64,000 nt of DNA from Acanthosepion lycidas (GCA_963932145.1 OZ010581.1:81751302-81815301); one strand, 5' to 3'; positions 1-12,043 are shown, counted from the stretch's first letter. A program made the numbers and translations. The notes: generated from the sequence alone by a model not told the origin.

Positions 1-42
1 AGTTCTTGCTGTCGGCTGTAGTTTATCATCATACTCAGGACG

Positions 43-80
43 GACAAAATATTTAGATTTCGCTATTGAATATCCCATAT
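43..80. repeat. Short dispersed repeat, copy 1
   Basis: A block beginning acaaaatatttagatttcg recurs with few changes at about 5415-5450. The rest of 1-1000 holds no recognisable gene: AT-rich sequence, poly-A runs near 427-470 and CA-rich stretches near 715-745. The function is unknown; most likely a fragment of an interspersed element. Confidence 0.45.
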
Positions 81-1004
81 GACAAAAGCAACCAACCCTT
101 TTGCCCTTTCTTAATAAATCAGTATATTGCGATATTACTCTATAACACAATTTAAGGTTGACATATCGTGAGATTGTATAAAATATTTCGTACCAATGCA
201 TAAATCTTATTTACCTATTTTTAGTATTTAGAAAATGATTTAGAAGATAAAGTTCTGTCGTCATCTCAGAATCAGCTTCAATGAACAACGAGAAAGAAAA
301 TACTAAACTGACGGAGAGGAAATTGGTAATGAGTTGGGTTTGCCTACACTTATCTATTCTTTTACCTATCCTTCTTATTATTTTAATATTTATGTTTTGC
401 TTTTATTGCAGTACACAAAAGATTAAAAAAAAAAAAAAACGATGAAAAAAAATACGTAAAAAAAAGAATTCGAGACTCTGCTCGACACCTGATGTCCATT
501 TCAATTATAAACTAAGAAATGTAGTTCCGGTAGATAGCGGGAAAGTTTTTCACTACTTGTTCGTTGTCGCCGATGGCATCACCACAGCCAAACTGCAACA
601 TCTGCTTCCAACAGCTCCAAGCCCGCTTAAGCACGCGAACACTCACTAACACACATCATTGTCAATGTATATTCATAGACACACCGATTCCTGTTTAAAA
701 AAATTACGAACACAGACGCACACACACCTCGCACGCAAACACAATACTGATGATCTATTTAGATAGGTAAGAATATATTTGCTTACACACACTTGCAAGC
801 TCATACAAAAATGTATATTTTTTTATTAATATACATGAGTATATATAGATAGGTGTGTATGCGTATATTTACATATGAGTGTAGACATATTAATGATTAA
901 ACACAAAGGAAAACGCACCCACCTATATGAACATTAGTAATCTTTTGTACATTCTTACTCGACAAACTTTTGCATCGAACAACTCTGTTCATACCTACAT
1001 AGAT

Positions 1005-1008
<4 letters not shown>

Positions 1009-1044
<36 letters not shown>
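1009..1044. repeat. (TC)n microsatellite
   Basis: An uninterrupted TC dinucleotide run. On the minus strand it is translated as an RE repeat, which is not a real protein. Confidence 0.95.
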
Positions 1045-1050
<6 letters not shown>

Positions 1051-1169
1051 TCGGTTTATCAACAATGATATCGAGTCGCATAAACTAAAAGCAAAGCGTA
1101 TAGGATTAAGTGAATAAAGAAAAGCGCTAAACACGTTTTTACAACACACGGAATTCTTTTACATATTTC

Positions 1170-1680
1170 CCTCCAGGACGTGAACGATCATGACTCTCTA
1201 CAACTCCCTGTTCTTCGTAGCTGAAAGCAATTTTTTCTCTACTTACTATCCTCCTCGTCCAAGTTCAGTCCTCTGTTTGCACAAGCTGGTTAGATAAGTA
1301 GATCATGTCTCGCCACAACTACATTTCCTTTGTAGCTCTAAGCAGTGTTTGTCTCTTTACTATCGCTCCCAGTTCTTATTCTGTCACTCCTTTGCACAAC
1401 CTCGTCATATAGACTATTTACTGTTTAGCTTTGTTCTTACCTTAAATCTACCATTTGAGGGTCAGATTCTCCTATCCCTCTTTCCTGATTATGTGTCCAA
1501 TATGTATCCAATGAGTTTAAATACAAATTTCCTTTTTGTTCACATTTACCTCAGAACTTTCTCGTTGTTCCGACCATGGTATTCTCAGCATCAACAGTGG
1601 AAACGCATCAATGTTGCCTCAAGTCTCTTCTTCATTCATGTGGAGATTGCTTGATGTTACATGCTTTTCCTTCTTTCTTT
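1170..1680 (-). mobile_element. Antisense 3' fragment of LINE family B
   Basis: Read on the minus strand this is the decayed C-terminal end of a non-LTR retrotransposon ORF2. It aligns by eye with 15120-15600, 33880-34345 and 56120-56500 (shared landmarks: the tctccacaact/ttgtagctctta block and the tcgttgttgctcacatattc block). The family has the region just after the RT domain that carries the WTEHVSN-type motif, seen more clearly at 37465-38190. Frames are broken throughout. About 1190-1290 and 1310-1405 are an imperfect tandem duplication of one segment. Confidence 0.6.
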
Positions 1681-1739
1681 ATGAAACCTTCCTATTATAA
1701 ACGTAAAAACTTTAGTCTATTTTGAAAGATGTCAATGAA

Positions 1740-2148
1740 GTTAGTAGTGTATGCGACTGCCAGCGAGTTTGATCCTCGCGATGTGTCCCATTACTTAATA
1801 AAAAGTAGTGGATATCTAGTCAGCGTTCCAAAATAGTACATCGACTAGAAAGAGTCATCTCGCAGTAATTCCAGTCGCACGATTTCATATCACTGTTGTG
1901 TCATTTTGCCAGACAAGGTTAATCATAGGAAATATTTATTGCAAAATAATAACTACTTACAGCTCGAAGATATTCAATTATTAATTATTGGGGGGGGGGG
2001 GCGTGGTGCAGATATTGTTAAATGAACTAGCAGATCGCTTGCATTGAAAATCCCCATTCAACACTTTGATCTTTACTGATAACACGAAAAATCAATATTG
2101 TTTCTAGTATTAATGATTAGTATTCAAACAACTGAGAATTCTCTTCTG

Positions 2149-2201
<53 letters not shown>

Positions 2202-2970
2202 GTGTGTGTGTGTGTAACTCGACACACTTACACAGGACATTGACCGCTTGGATGAAATTATTTATAAGACACACCACGAAGATAAACGGTTTTTACTAGT
2301 GTCGCCCAATCAGCACACTAAACATCGTTGCTCATAAAATAATTGCCTGAATCTCTCAGCTATTACCACAAGTATCAAGTCATAGTCCTTGTCCAACCTC
2401 TGTTAGTACAATAGGGATTTACAAATGGAGGTTGGATTCAAGGGCGCCACCAATTAACTATTATGAGCTTTGAGCGTCAGAAGACGGACATCGTGTGTCT
2501 AGCTTTGAGAGAATTAGAACGGAAACTATGAAAACAAGATGCTTTAAAGTTTCATACACTAAAACTGGCATCTAAGTATATACTGATACCAATATTGCTA
2601 TCTACTCCTGCCTTATCAAATAAGTGTTGGTGGGAGGGGTCTTTTATTTTACAAAACTTTATGAAATGGCTATCAAATAAAAGTGGCTGTAACATTTTTT
2701 AGGAAAACAGCTGGCCACTAGGAAGTAATTAAAATGTATTCATAAGTACATACAAAACCCAATAGGACGCTTTGAGATTTCTCAGGTAATATAAATAAAA
2801 GAAACAAGAAAAAGAAAACTTTTCTATACCAAAGCGTTTTCTTCCATGAGGAAAATGAAGTTAAATGTGTGGATGTTGTTTCGTAACTTGAATTTATACA
2901 TAGAAGTAACGTAGAGGAAAAATATCATTGTTTTCAAATTTTGAATTTGAGAACGCTCTAAAATATTCTT
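1740..2970. other. Gene-free AT-rich stretch with one (TA)n tract
   Basis: Contains a G12 homopolymer near 1990 and a (TA)n(TG)n microsatellite at 2150-2215. No coding frame, RNA gene or recognisable element was seen elsewhere in it. Confidence 0.7.
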
Positions 2971-2978
2971 ACATCTTT

Positions 2979-3251
2979 CTAGTAAACTTTGGGGGACGCC
3001 GTGTCGAACGCGCGTCTATCAAGACACAAAAGAGAACTCGGATCGTGTGCGGACATGTCTGTCACACCAGTTATATCCGGGTTGTCTCCCTTAGAAGCGG
3101 GACAGCTTGGAATATCTAGATACGGGCCTTTCTGCAACTGGTCAAAGTCCGAGTCTTTGTAAGATCTCTTGTGCCAATAAAAACAACGGTAAAATGAGTA
3201 GTCGGGAAGATACAGTGTCTTGTAAAGTAGGTCCGTGGACATATTGTTCAT
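2979..3251 (-). CDS. Coding-looking segment, possible terminal exon
   Basis: An open frame of about 90 codons ending in TAG. I do not recognise the product. It stands out because it is locally GC-richer than its surroundings, has mixed codon use with many G/C third positions, and is polar (residues include YRCFYWHKRSYKDSDFD near the start and FDTASPKVY at the end) instead of the F/I/L/Y-rich translations typical of this AT-rich DNA. No signal peptide or membrane segment is apparent. The same frame is open upstream to a TAA near 3290. No convincing splice acceptor was found at the edge; a pyrimidine-rich stretch ending CACAAG lies inside the frame. It could be the last exon of a minus-strand gene whose other exons lie outside the window, an old retrocopy, or chance. 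Confidence 0.3.
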   Translation of the reverse strand: MNNMSTDLLYKTLYLPDYSFYRCFYWHKRSYKDSDFDQLQKGPYLDIPSCPASKGDNPDITGVTDMSAHDPSSLLCLDRRAFDTASPKVY

Positions 3252-3759
3252 AAAATTGTTGTGGTTTCCGAGGCAGCATTGTGTTTGTTACCTCCTGTCT
3301 CTTTCCTCACTATGTCCATTACCCCCGTAACTGCAAGGGAACAATCGGTTAGATGTTTCCTCCAACCTCTACACACTCTTGTACATTACAAGAGACGATA
3401 TGTGATGTAATTTGTTGCCTAATAGACGAAAGTGAGTAAATGTTGTTGAATTTATATTTTATTATTTGGTTAATAGAATATACTACTAATATGCAAGATC
3501 AATAAACACTCAATTTTCACGATATTCTTTGCTTCCCGTCATGGAATTTTAATAAAAACGTGTGTTCCAAGAGGTATGGGTGGGGAGTTTTTATTAATTA
3601 TTATTATTATATTATTATTTATCTTTATTTAATTATCAAAATGTTAGTAAGCATAACCAATCTATTCTAAAGGCAAGAATAAGGATTTAGAATTATGCAT
3701 AATTTTATCACCAGTTATAAACATGTGGTCTTCAAATTAGTATTGCTACCATATCTGGG

Positions 3760-4265
3760 CTGGAACTGAAAAATCCTCACTTTTCCAGGATTGACAGGGT
3801 TCGAAACCTTTTACGAGATCTTTGTGGATGATGACTTATTTTCTACCCAACAGAAAGATGCAAAAGATGCTATTTCCATGGCAAATGTTCAGACAAACCA
3901 AATTCTTTAGTGCCACCAATTCAGATCTTTCACGTCTAAAACTCTTGACGATCAGAGATTGGCAGCTGACTTCTCTTCCGATCTAACATTAACTTCCCAG
4001 TGGAGGTAAACTAACTGGTTACATTCAATCTCCGCCGATCAGACCCCGAACTACCGTCAGTCACGATGAACGAATGTCTTTTCGAGGAAGCTCCGTGCCT
4101 TGAGAGAGAGTATTAGGCCTTAAACTTACATACGACCTCAAGTGGAACTCTTATATACAATCCATCGCTAAAGATGCAGATAAAACGATCGGCTCCCTGT
4201 ACCACTCTAGTAAGCACCTGACTTATGTTATCTTCTACCTTTATAAGAGCCAGATCAGAAGAAGA
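3760..4265 (+). mobile_element. LINE family A, decayed RT C-terminal fragment
   Basis: Remnant of the region after the catalytic palm of a jockey/CR1-like non-LTR retrotransposon. The clearest part is 4095-4265, where a plus-strand frame reads GLKLTYDLKWNSYI and then a YLYKSQIR motif. This matches the GLTLSTDMRWNKYI and YKSTIRP stretches in the longer copy at 56511-58325. Upstream of about 4090 stops and shifts break the frame. Inactive. Confidence 0.65.
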
Positions 4266-4738
4266 GAATTGAAATAAATCCAATCAGTTCACTATCAGAA
4301 AACTACGCTATGTCTGCTGCATGGAGTCCCTGCATCTCGTGTTTGTGAACTGTTGGAGTCTCTTTTGAAACTTTGTCGCAACCGACCTTTTCTTCCGACA
4401 TTTCTTCAACAACTGTGTAGAGAATGGTGTGTGAGCTTGGCTTCTTTTCAGACATAAAGAGTTTGCTGCTGCATTAAGGGCAGAAAAATTCCTCAGGTTA
4501 AGTAGAGGCAAATAATGAGTTCCGTAAAACTAATGAGTGTTGTGACGTGTATGTGTGTATTTTTATAGACCTTTGAGGATTATAATTGTTCTTATTTACA
4601 GATGGTTGTTTTTGCGTTATGAGTATTACTTCAAGGATCATAGGATTGTATATAGTATTTGATTTTGCTAGTATTTTAGTATTATTTGTGAGTAGCTGTC
4701 TAATATCACTATGATTCTTATGCTGTTTGTTAATGTGT

Positions 4739-4742
<4 letters not shown>

Positions 4743-4800
<58 letters not shown>

Positions 4801-4809
4801 ATATATATA
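4743..4809. repeat. (TA)n microsatellite
   Basis: Long TA dinucleotide tract with one interruption near 4790. Confidence 0.95.
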
Positions 4810-5104
4810 CACATTGAAGTTAATGTTTCTGAATAACATGATGTTTTCTTATATTTTTACAATAATTTTTACCTGCACAAAGCTCAAGCGCCACTCAAGG
4901 TAGAAGGTTAAAGTAGATTCATGGTTAATGAATGCAATTATTTTAAACAAATGATATAGTATTGTCAGATTGAGGACAAGTTTAGTCATTTGTCTAATTC
5001 CCAGTAATTTGAAACCCACCCACTCCCTTATAGCGCCTTGTATATTTCTATGTCCATTTCTCTATGGAACATTTGAAATTAATTCTATTGCCTCTATTTC
5101 TCAA

Positions 5105-5222
5105 GGCTTACGGACACATCACGTTGAAACATCGGGTTTAGTACGATCACTAATGTTAAGCAACGTCGAACCTCAACAGAACTTAGATGGGTGACTGCCT
5201 GAGAATTTTTGCTACGTGTCGT
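5105..5222 (+). pseudogene. 5S rRNA-like sequence (pseudogene or 5S-derived SINE head)
   Basis: About 118 bases co-linear with metazoan 5S rRNA. It opens with GGCTTACGGACACATCACGT, followed by GATCACTAATGTTAAGCAAC in the box A region and GATGGGTGACTGCCTGAGAA in the box C region. Spacing and total length match a 120-nt 5S gene. Differences from the usual consensus are scattered, and the 3' closing helix is degraded (gctacgtgtcg). No clear T-run terminator follows. These points favour an inactive copy, or the head of a 5S-derived (SINE3-type) retroposon, over a functional gene. Confidence 0.8.
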
Positions 5223-5578
5223 ATAATGAATAATGGCTAGGATTTGTCAATCGGAGAGCTGAGTTCCAATTTCAGTTTTGTTTGTTATATTCACTTTTTC
5301 ATACCCTTAAGAACAATATGAATCCACCTCTTCTCTCCCTTAGTTATGGGTTAATTAGTAAGACTTCTGTTAGTAAAATATTATATATAAAAAGGTCAAT
5401 AAATGTAAGTTTGTACAAAATATTTAGATTTCGGCATTAAATATCCTATAGAGGTGTTAATCTAATTCTAAAAAAAAAAAAACTCCCTCACAATGTTGTC
5501 CATAACAAGAAATATCCTAAAGCAACGATCTGAAAATGTCCTGAAATGTGTAAAGAATGAATGTGTAAAGAATGAATA

Positions 5579-5679
5579 TTAGGTTGGTGCAAAAATAATG
5601 ACGTAATAATGTCGTTTTTTGACGCTAAAAATACGTCAAAAAACGACATTATTACGTCATTATTTTTGCACCAACCTAA
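5579..5679. mobile_element. Mariner-type palindromic MITE, 101 bp (copy 1)
   Basis: A perfect 46-bp inverted repeat around a 9-base loop (ctaaaaata), beginning TTAGGTTGGTGCAAAAATAA. It is flanked by TA on both sides (5577-5578 and 5680-5681), the target duplication of Tc1/mariner elements. It has no coding capacity. The end sequence is very close to the TIR of the mariner group that includes human Hsmar1/MADE1, as recalled. Four further copies occur in this window. Confidence 0.95.
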
Positions 5680-5698
5680 TATTTGAATCCAATATATA

Positions 5699-5895
5699 AT
5701 TATTACTTCAAACGTTACTTACATTTGATATCCGTATTTGAGTTTGTTCTCCGTTTTATTTTAGTCGGAACCACATTTTCTTTAATAGGCATTCTAGAAT
5801 CTGCAGGCTGACCGACAAAACAAATACTGTTTAAAATAAAACAGAGCGTCTACTCAAAAATGGATATCCACTAAAAATAACGTTTGAAATAATAA
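5699..5895. mobile_element. Long-TIR MITE of a second family
   Basis: The ends form imperfect inverted repeats of about 65 bp: 5699-5765 (attattacttcaaacgtta) against 5831-5895, with a middle part unlike either. A partial related copy starts at about 18305 (attattactccaaacgtta) and runs to about 18420. Non-coding. Only about 19 bp separate it from the mariner MITE. The superfamily is not clear. Confidence 0.7.
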
Positions 5896-5899
5896 AGAA

Positions 5900-6369
5900 A
5901 AAATGAAAACTTTTCTTTACCAACGCGTTTCATATGCTGCTTATATTCTTAACGCTAACCTTAAAAGTTAAGGTAAACTATGTAGGACGCTAAGTGATGA
6001 AATTTAATGCCTAGTAAATGAAAGGGAATATATGTTATTGTTGATTTTTATTTACTTTATTATTTATATTAATATAAATATTATTTATAAATTATTCTAA
6101 TTCGATAAGTTATTTATATATTTATTTATTTTAAATAATAGGTTATCATTTAACTAAGAAAATTGTTCAATCAGAACCTAATGTTTAAAGTAAAAAAAAA
6201 ATAAATAATATAAACGGATGAGAAAATTTAAAAAATCAGTAGCAATAATACATGCTGCAAAATAAAATCCTTATATTTATCTTCAAATGTTCATCAGAGG
6301 ACGAAACGCCATGCTATTGACTATTTGGATATATTTTATTTACATCTGAATTTTTACACACACATACGC

Positions 6370-6414
<45 letters not shown>

Positions 6415-6790
6415 GCATATCAGTGTATATAAAGTTACGTCGACCGTCTGTATGTAGACAGAAAGAGAATTTTGTTCGTTCTCTGTTTCTGTTAGGAGGG
6501 TCGTGAGGAATATCTTTTATGTTTTATACTCATTATGAACCTATATACTTTCGTTTATTGACATATTCTTCATTTTTCTTCTTCCTTTTAGTAATAAATT
6601 TCAATTTTAGTTGTGGTTCCTCATTTAACCATCTTTATATTTGGGTTTTGCTGTGTTAATATGGTTTATTTTGTTTATATAAGAAGGTACCAATGTATTC
6701 TCCTGAAGTTTTGACCCCAAAAAGATACTTTAAAGAATGCATTGTTGTATATTTATGGAAATAATCAAATTCTGTAGTGTCAAACTTTAG

Positions 6791-6855
<65 letters not shown>

Positions 6856-7484
6856 GTTATATTTAAAAAAAATTCTTTTACTGTGTTCTCTATGAATGTG
6901 TTAATAAATACAGTGCTTAAGTTATATTAAATCTCTAAATTATTTGTAAAAGAGTTAAATATTTAAATTGCTAGCAATCAACAAATTAATTTCTTCGTGT
7001 TTTTTTTTGAACATTTAAAATACTATCAAACATTAAAATCTATTTTTTTACATAAATTGCTAAAAATATATCACCCCTCTTTTTCCTACGTAAAACCTAA
7101 TTACAGCTTCTGTCTCTTTACTTCCCCCTTCTTTCTTTTTTCTTTTTCTTTTTCTCTCTTCTCCCCTCCCATTTCATTATATCACTTCCGTTAAGTTAAC
7201 CGTTTAAATAGGTCAAGGTCTGGTCCCTCCTCCCCAATACTAAGTATGATTGAAAGAAATATTAAAATAAACCCTCTTTAAACTCGACCATGTCTCTCAC
7301 ATCACTCCTCGCTACCCTCTCTGTTAAATTACATAAACTTAATACTACCCGTCAAAATGTTAATTTTCATTTCATCTTTCGTTTCATTTTTTTTGGAAGT
7401 GTTATCTGATGATCCAGCGTCCTTTAAAAGGGCCCTGCTGAAATAAATATAATCGAACCTTAAAGTGGTCTGTTTTTCTTTAAA

Positions 7485-7563
<79 letters not shown>

Positions 7564-8120
7564 TGGGTATAGGATGATATATTTAATGCCATATTTAATT
7601 AAAAGTTTTTCTATATTAATAATTAAGAAACCATAAAAATATGTCATTATTAAAACATGAATTTATATACGAAGAAATTGATAAACAAACTTGCAATTTA
7701 ATTTCTTTTCATATTTTCCAAACATATAAAATAACAATTAACTTACGTGTTACAATTGTTGCCTTAGTGTATAATCTAATACCTGTTACCTTGATTGAGA
7801 CAAATTAAGACGGCGTGGCAGTTACTATACGCTAAGGTAAGATGGCAATGTTTTTGATCGCTTTTGGAAAGAAGCGTTAAACTCAACGATTTTGATTGTT
7901 GTAATTTTTTTACATTCAGTTCTTTTAATTGAAAGCTACTATATCAACGATAACATTTTGCGTTTTTACAGATTCCTCTCATGAACTGCCCATCAATGGA
8001 TTGTGACACTCTTATAGTTTTTTTATTTATATACACATGAAATAAAAATCTAAAACTGACGGCAACTGTACAAATTAAAATTATTTTTTACTCAATCAGG
8101 GAATTTTAAGCTAGTCTATC
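5900..8120. other. Gene-free stretch with microsatellites
   Basis: Holds (TA)n at 6377-6411 and 6794-6853, and (TA)n followed by (GA)n at 7490-7564, in otherwise plain AT-rich sequence. No coding frame or RNA gene was supported. Confidence 0.75.
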
Positions 8121-8129
8121 AGCTCACTT

Positions 8130-8245
8130 GGAGTTAGCGTGTTGGTTATGAAGACAGAAAATGGAAGTGGCGAACAAGTTTTGTCCTAATCTGTTGTATT
8201 TACATCTCATTAATACACTTGGGAAAGACATTAATCGAGTCCTTC
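8130..8245 (+). repeat. Possible tRNA-derived SINE fragment
   Basis: A box A-like segment (TTAGCGTGTTGG) is followed by a tail attaatacacttgggaaaga that resembles the tail at about 48510-48535 (gctaatacccttgggaaagg). No box B is convincing here. Weak call based on similarity to the 48425-48620 candidate. Confidence 0.35.
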
Positions 8246-8567
8246 TTAAAATTAACAATAGGAAAAATAGCGAATAAATTAACCTTCAACTGTAGCTACA
8301 TATTAGGGCAGAATATGGTCTCTAGTTTTACATGGCACTACAATTTTGAATTTTAAAATAAGGATTCATAGCAGTCAACAGGAAAAGAAATCTGTAGAGA
8401 CCCATGATTACCTATATTGTAAATCGATTCATAGCATTTTAATAAAATTTACTCACTGCCGGCAAAGTAAGTTTGATCCGAAACGTTAGTAAATATCACT
8501 AGTGCCAAAGAAGTGAGTCGATTATTTCTGCCCAGTATTAATCTGAGGGCAAAACTCTAAGAAAGTG

Positions 8568-9214
8568 ATTTCCAACCAGTGTGCCCTGCAAGGATCGTGG
8601 GTATGCCGCCGAACATTTTTAAAGATCATTAATTAAATTATTTTCGTAAGAAGCCCAAAGCACACTAAATGTACATATCAAAATTAAAAACACTGTAGTT
8701 TGATTAAATGACAGAGGATTTGCAATTAAAAATCAGCAACAAATATTACATCATTTTGGTTATCCCTTAGGGGTAAATTTCCAAATATTACAAAAAAAGC
8801 AATGGAAATACTTCTTCCATTCTCAACGTCAAAATCGGGCAAAGCAAACTTTTCTACAATAAATAAAATTAAAAACAAATATCGATTATGGCTAGAATCC
8901 TTGAAAGAAGATTTAACAGTATACCTGTCCAAAAGTTGAACTTGAAAAGAAGATATTCTAAAAAAACGCCATGCTCAGATATCTCATTAAATGTTAAATT
9001 AATGAACAGAATAATAAATATTAGTTTTTTTTTTTTTAATTCTAATTATTATCGTTTTATTAAGAATTATAATAAATTGTTTTGTTTGTGTTACTAAATA
9101 TAACATAAAAAGTATACATTTTTTAATCTTTTTTATCATTATAATTTAAGTGTGCCGTAAAAGTTTAACTGTAGGTTCAAGTGTGAGATAAAAAAAAAAG
9201 TTGAAAAGTATTGC
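8568..9214 (+). mobile_element. Decayed hAT-type DNA transposon
   Basis: Probable non-autonomous or decayed hAT element. The left end (gtgatttccaaccagtgtgc) and right end (reverse complement near aatacttttcaac) look like hAT termini, with sub-terminal gtgtgcc blocks at both ends. A possible 8-bp target duplication is ctaagaaa / ctataaaa (two mismatches). Inside, the plus strand at about 8810-8990 reads as the extreme C-terminus of a hAT transposase: FSTINKIKNKYRLWLESL, an acidic EDL, then a HAQISH-like end, matching the GFST..IK.KYR.RL..DL arrangement of the hAT dimerisation region. Stops interrupt it. Most of the transposase is missing. Confidence 0.6.
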
Positions 9215-10120
9215 TATAAAACACCGTCAACCCTTGTCAAGATATTTTAATGATTTCTGCTAATATAAATTGTATTGTTATTCACCTCCATGCAAATATG
9301 ATACATGGTGGGGTTTAATAGGGACCAACGCACGCACGTTGATAGAAATAAAAAATAGAAAAAAGGTGAACTCTTTCTTGCTAGACTAAGCTACAAAGAC
9401 GTCTTTACACTAAAAAGGTGGCGACCCTTCTCCTTATTGTGATAGAGAGGCACTGCCTTGGAGTTAGGAAATTCAAAGAGCAATCTCACAGGCTTAAAAT
9501 GTTTCTCTGTCTTCTCCGAAAACAAATAGAATACTGACCTAACGTTTTAGATTGCAAATGGAAGTATTGTAAACAATTTCACCTTACCGTCGTATTTACT
9601 TACATTTGTTGCTGGTTGTAACATATTTTCAGCATTCACAGATGTGCTATTATGAATGAGAGGGTACTCCACTGCAGTAAACAGCGTTCTTAAATACTGA
9701 AATACTATTGAAAATCTAGCTTTCTACTAACACTTTTCGTTACTTTAAAACAATGCAGTATTTGTTTTTATTATTTGTCAGCTTCAAACGATTTCTAGCC
9801 ATGGAATTATATATCTTAGCGTTGTGTATATCATTCCTCATTAATCCGTGCAATTAAAAAATCAACACTTACCTGGTTGAAGGTGCGATTTGCTTTTATT
9901 TATACTTTATTCCAAAATGTATCCCGTAACAAAGAACTTACCTGCAACAATAAATAATAAGGAAATTAGTTCCAATAAAGGCAAAGAATTTATCAAAAAA
10001 CAAAAGAAACGCATCTGCTCTAAGAATACAACAATGCAGAATTTAGCTTCACTGATTACAGTAAATGTTACCATTATTCAAAACCTTCTTTGCTTCTTTA
10101 TGTATGTTGACAAGGTTACT

Positions 10121-10157
10121 GCAACTTTTTCGGCCGATCAGCCCTCGTCAGGTATAA
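10121..10157 (-). ncRNA. Hammerhead-like motif in a dispersed repeat
   Basis: On the minus strand: CCTGACGA, then GGGCTGATCGGCC, then GAAAAAG. CTGACGA fits the hammerhead CUGANGA core exactly; GGCT and GGCC can pair around a GATC loop (one extra G before the stem), followed by GAAA. A clear cleavage triplet and stem III are not present. A related 5' half (actgacgaggctgattttt) sits at about 58445-58466. This may equally be the conserved end of a retroelement with no ribozyme activity. Confidence 0.35.
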
Positions 10158-10625
10158 AATCAATAACAAAATGTAAAAGCACTTTATAGAAAATAAAAAT
10201 CTTTCAATAATCTAGCTAAAGAAAATACATTTTTGTCAGAAAATTTACCTTGTGAGTTAATAAAGATAATTTTCGAAAATAAGGTTAATATGTTACACTG
10301 AACTGTAGGAAAATTATTAACTCTGAAATTAATAATAAAAACATATTCCTACGTTTCATTACTCCAGTTATCATTGCACGCTGCTGTTTATACCATCGAA
10401 CTTCAAGTCTTACATTGAAAAAATCGGAATAAAGTCTGCGTTGCTTGGCACTGTAAATATTATTCGAAAAGTGTTCTCAGTCTGACGTCGAACGACTTGG
10501 AGAATATACATAAAGCAAGATCTCCGGTTGAAAACGAAAAACCTACTAAATAATATAATAATAATGAGATATATAAAGTTCAGATTTCTTAATGTTAGAC
10601 TTTCTTTGTTCGTCTCTCCATCTAA

Positions 10626-10702
10626 TATATCTTAGTTTAATAATAATAATAATAATAATAATAGTAGTAGTAGTAGTAGTAGTAGTAATAATAATAGTAT
10701 TA

Positions 10703-10738
<36 letters not shown>
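10626..10738. repeat. (TAA)n / (TAG)n trinucleotide array
   Basis: Trinucleotide repeat switching from TAA to TAG and back to TAA, with a few interruptions. Confidence 0.95.
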
Positions 10739-10739
<1 letters not shown>

Positions 10740-12043
10740 AAAAGAAACAATTTCCATGTTAATAAAAGCAGAGTAGCGAATTTGAGTTTCATTTTGGGGC
10801 AATTTCTAGTCTCCCCTAATGCGCTCACTTTTATTCTGCATTTCTTCCTCTTTCTTTTCTGAGAACAGCTTTTCTAGAGCTGATTACTTTATTCTTAGTG
10901 CAGCAAATGCGTGATTCAAGGTAATTGCTCCCAGCTTTCAGCACGATTTTCTAAACACGGAAACAAATACAGAAAAAAATACACGTCTTGATTTTCCTTT
11001 CATTCATCATCATTGATTTATGGCATGTAACAAAGGTTAGCCAAATCGAAACGTTTAACGGTAGGAGTTTTATTTGAATTTGTGTCCTGATTCCATAAGA
11101 AAACAAAACAAATGAATTGACACTGCGTAATTTAATGCATATGTGCGTGATAGTAATTATATGTTTTAAAGATACTAACGATGAAAAGACAGGCGTAAAA
11201 AGAAATATAAAAGATAAGCATGCATATTTCTCGCAAAGTGTAGGCTCTAATATAAAATAGCTTATTTAAGCTGTTTAATATTTTATTCTATATTTCAAGG
11301 TATTTGAGATATTGTTTACTAGGTTCAAAATTATGGATAAACGATCAGAGAAGATCGAACATACCTGATCAAAACTGCAACGTAAGATTTTCGAACAGTT
11401 TACCCAAATTTTCCATGAAAATTCGATAAAACTAATTATATACTATACTAAATTTAACACAACCAACTTAATCATACGCAGTAACTCTTCTCCGTCAACT
11501 AGTGTTTTGGGAAAAGACCAAATGTTTAAATGTCTTTTGGAAGATTGTATCTCTGACGAAAAAAGAAAATACATATGTTGGTTTGACGATCACAACATTG
11601 TCAAGATGACTTACGCTTCATTTCTTATAGAAGTTCTATTGCCCGACATTTAAAACCATATTCCTGTCCACCTTCAAATTACACGGAAATATTTGTTGAC
11701 AACACCAATATATTATACCGCGAAAATAAAAATAAAAACTTCAAATACTTGAGGGCCTCTATATGAAAGTCAACAAACTAACACTGAACAAAATTTATGA
11801 CGAATGAAGCAGTAATGTATTGAAGTGCATATAGCAAACATTTAATGCCATTTTGCATTTCTACCAATTCCCTGTCAGCTCCGTTACCGTGAAACGCTTA
11901 TTTTGCAAAAAATTCCATAGCTACAACGGATAAATTGAAAGATTTTAAATAATTATAGTGTGTGTTCGTACGTGTTTTTAAAAATCACAATCACAAAGGA
12001 ATGCAGATTTTATCGCAGTTAAAATAAGTTAGTCTTTGTAATT

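Larger units (their letters stand above)
9220..12040. other. Gene-free stretch
   Basis: AT-rich, with a small palindrome aacgcacgcacgtt near 9329, a hammerhead-like motif at 10121-10157 and a (TAA)n/(TAG)n trinucleotide array at 10626-10738. No protein gene was supported. Confidence 0.7.

Noticed and set aside
3795..3815. Box B-like gggttcgaaacc
   Set aside because: Lies in the LINE fragment, with no box A upstream and no cloverleaf.
9329..9345. Palindrome aacgcacgcacgtt as an operator-like site
   Set aside because: Too short and isolated to be distinguished from chance.
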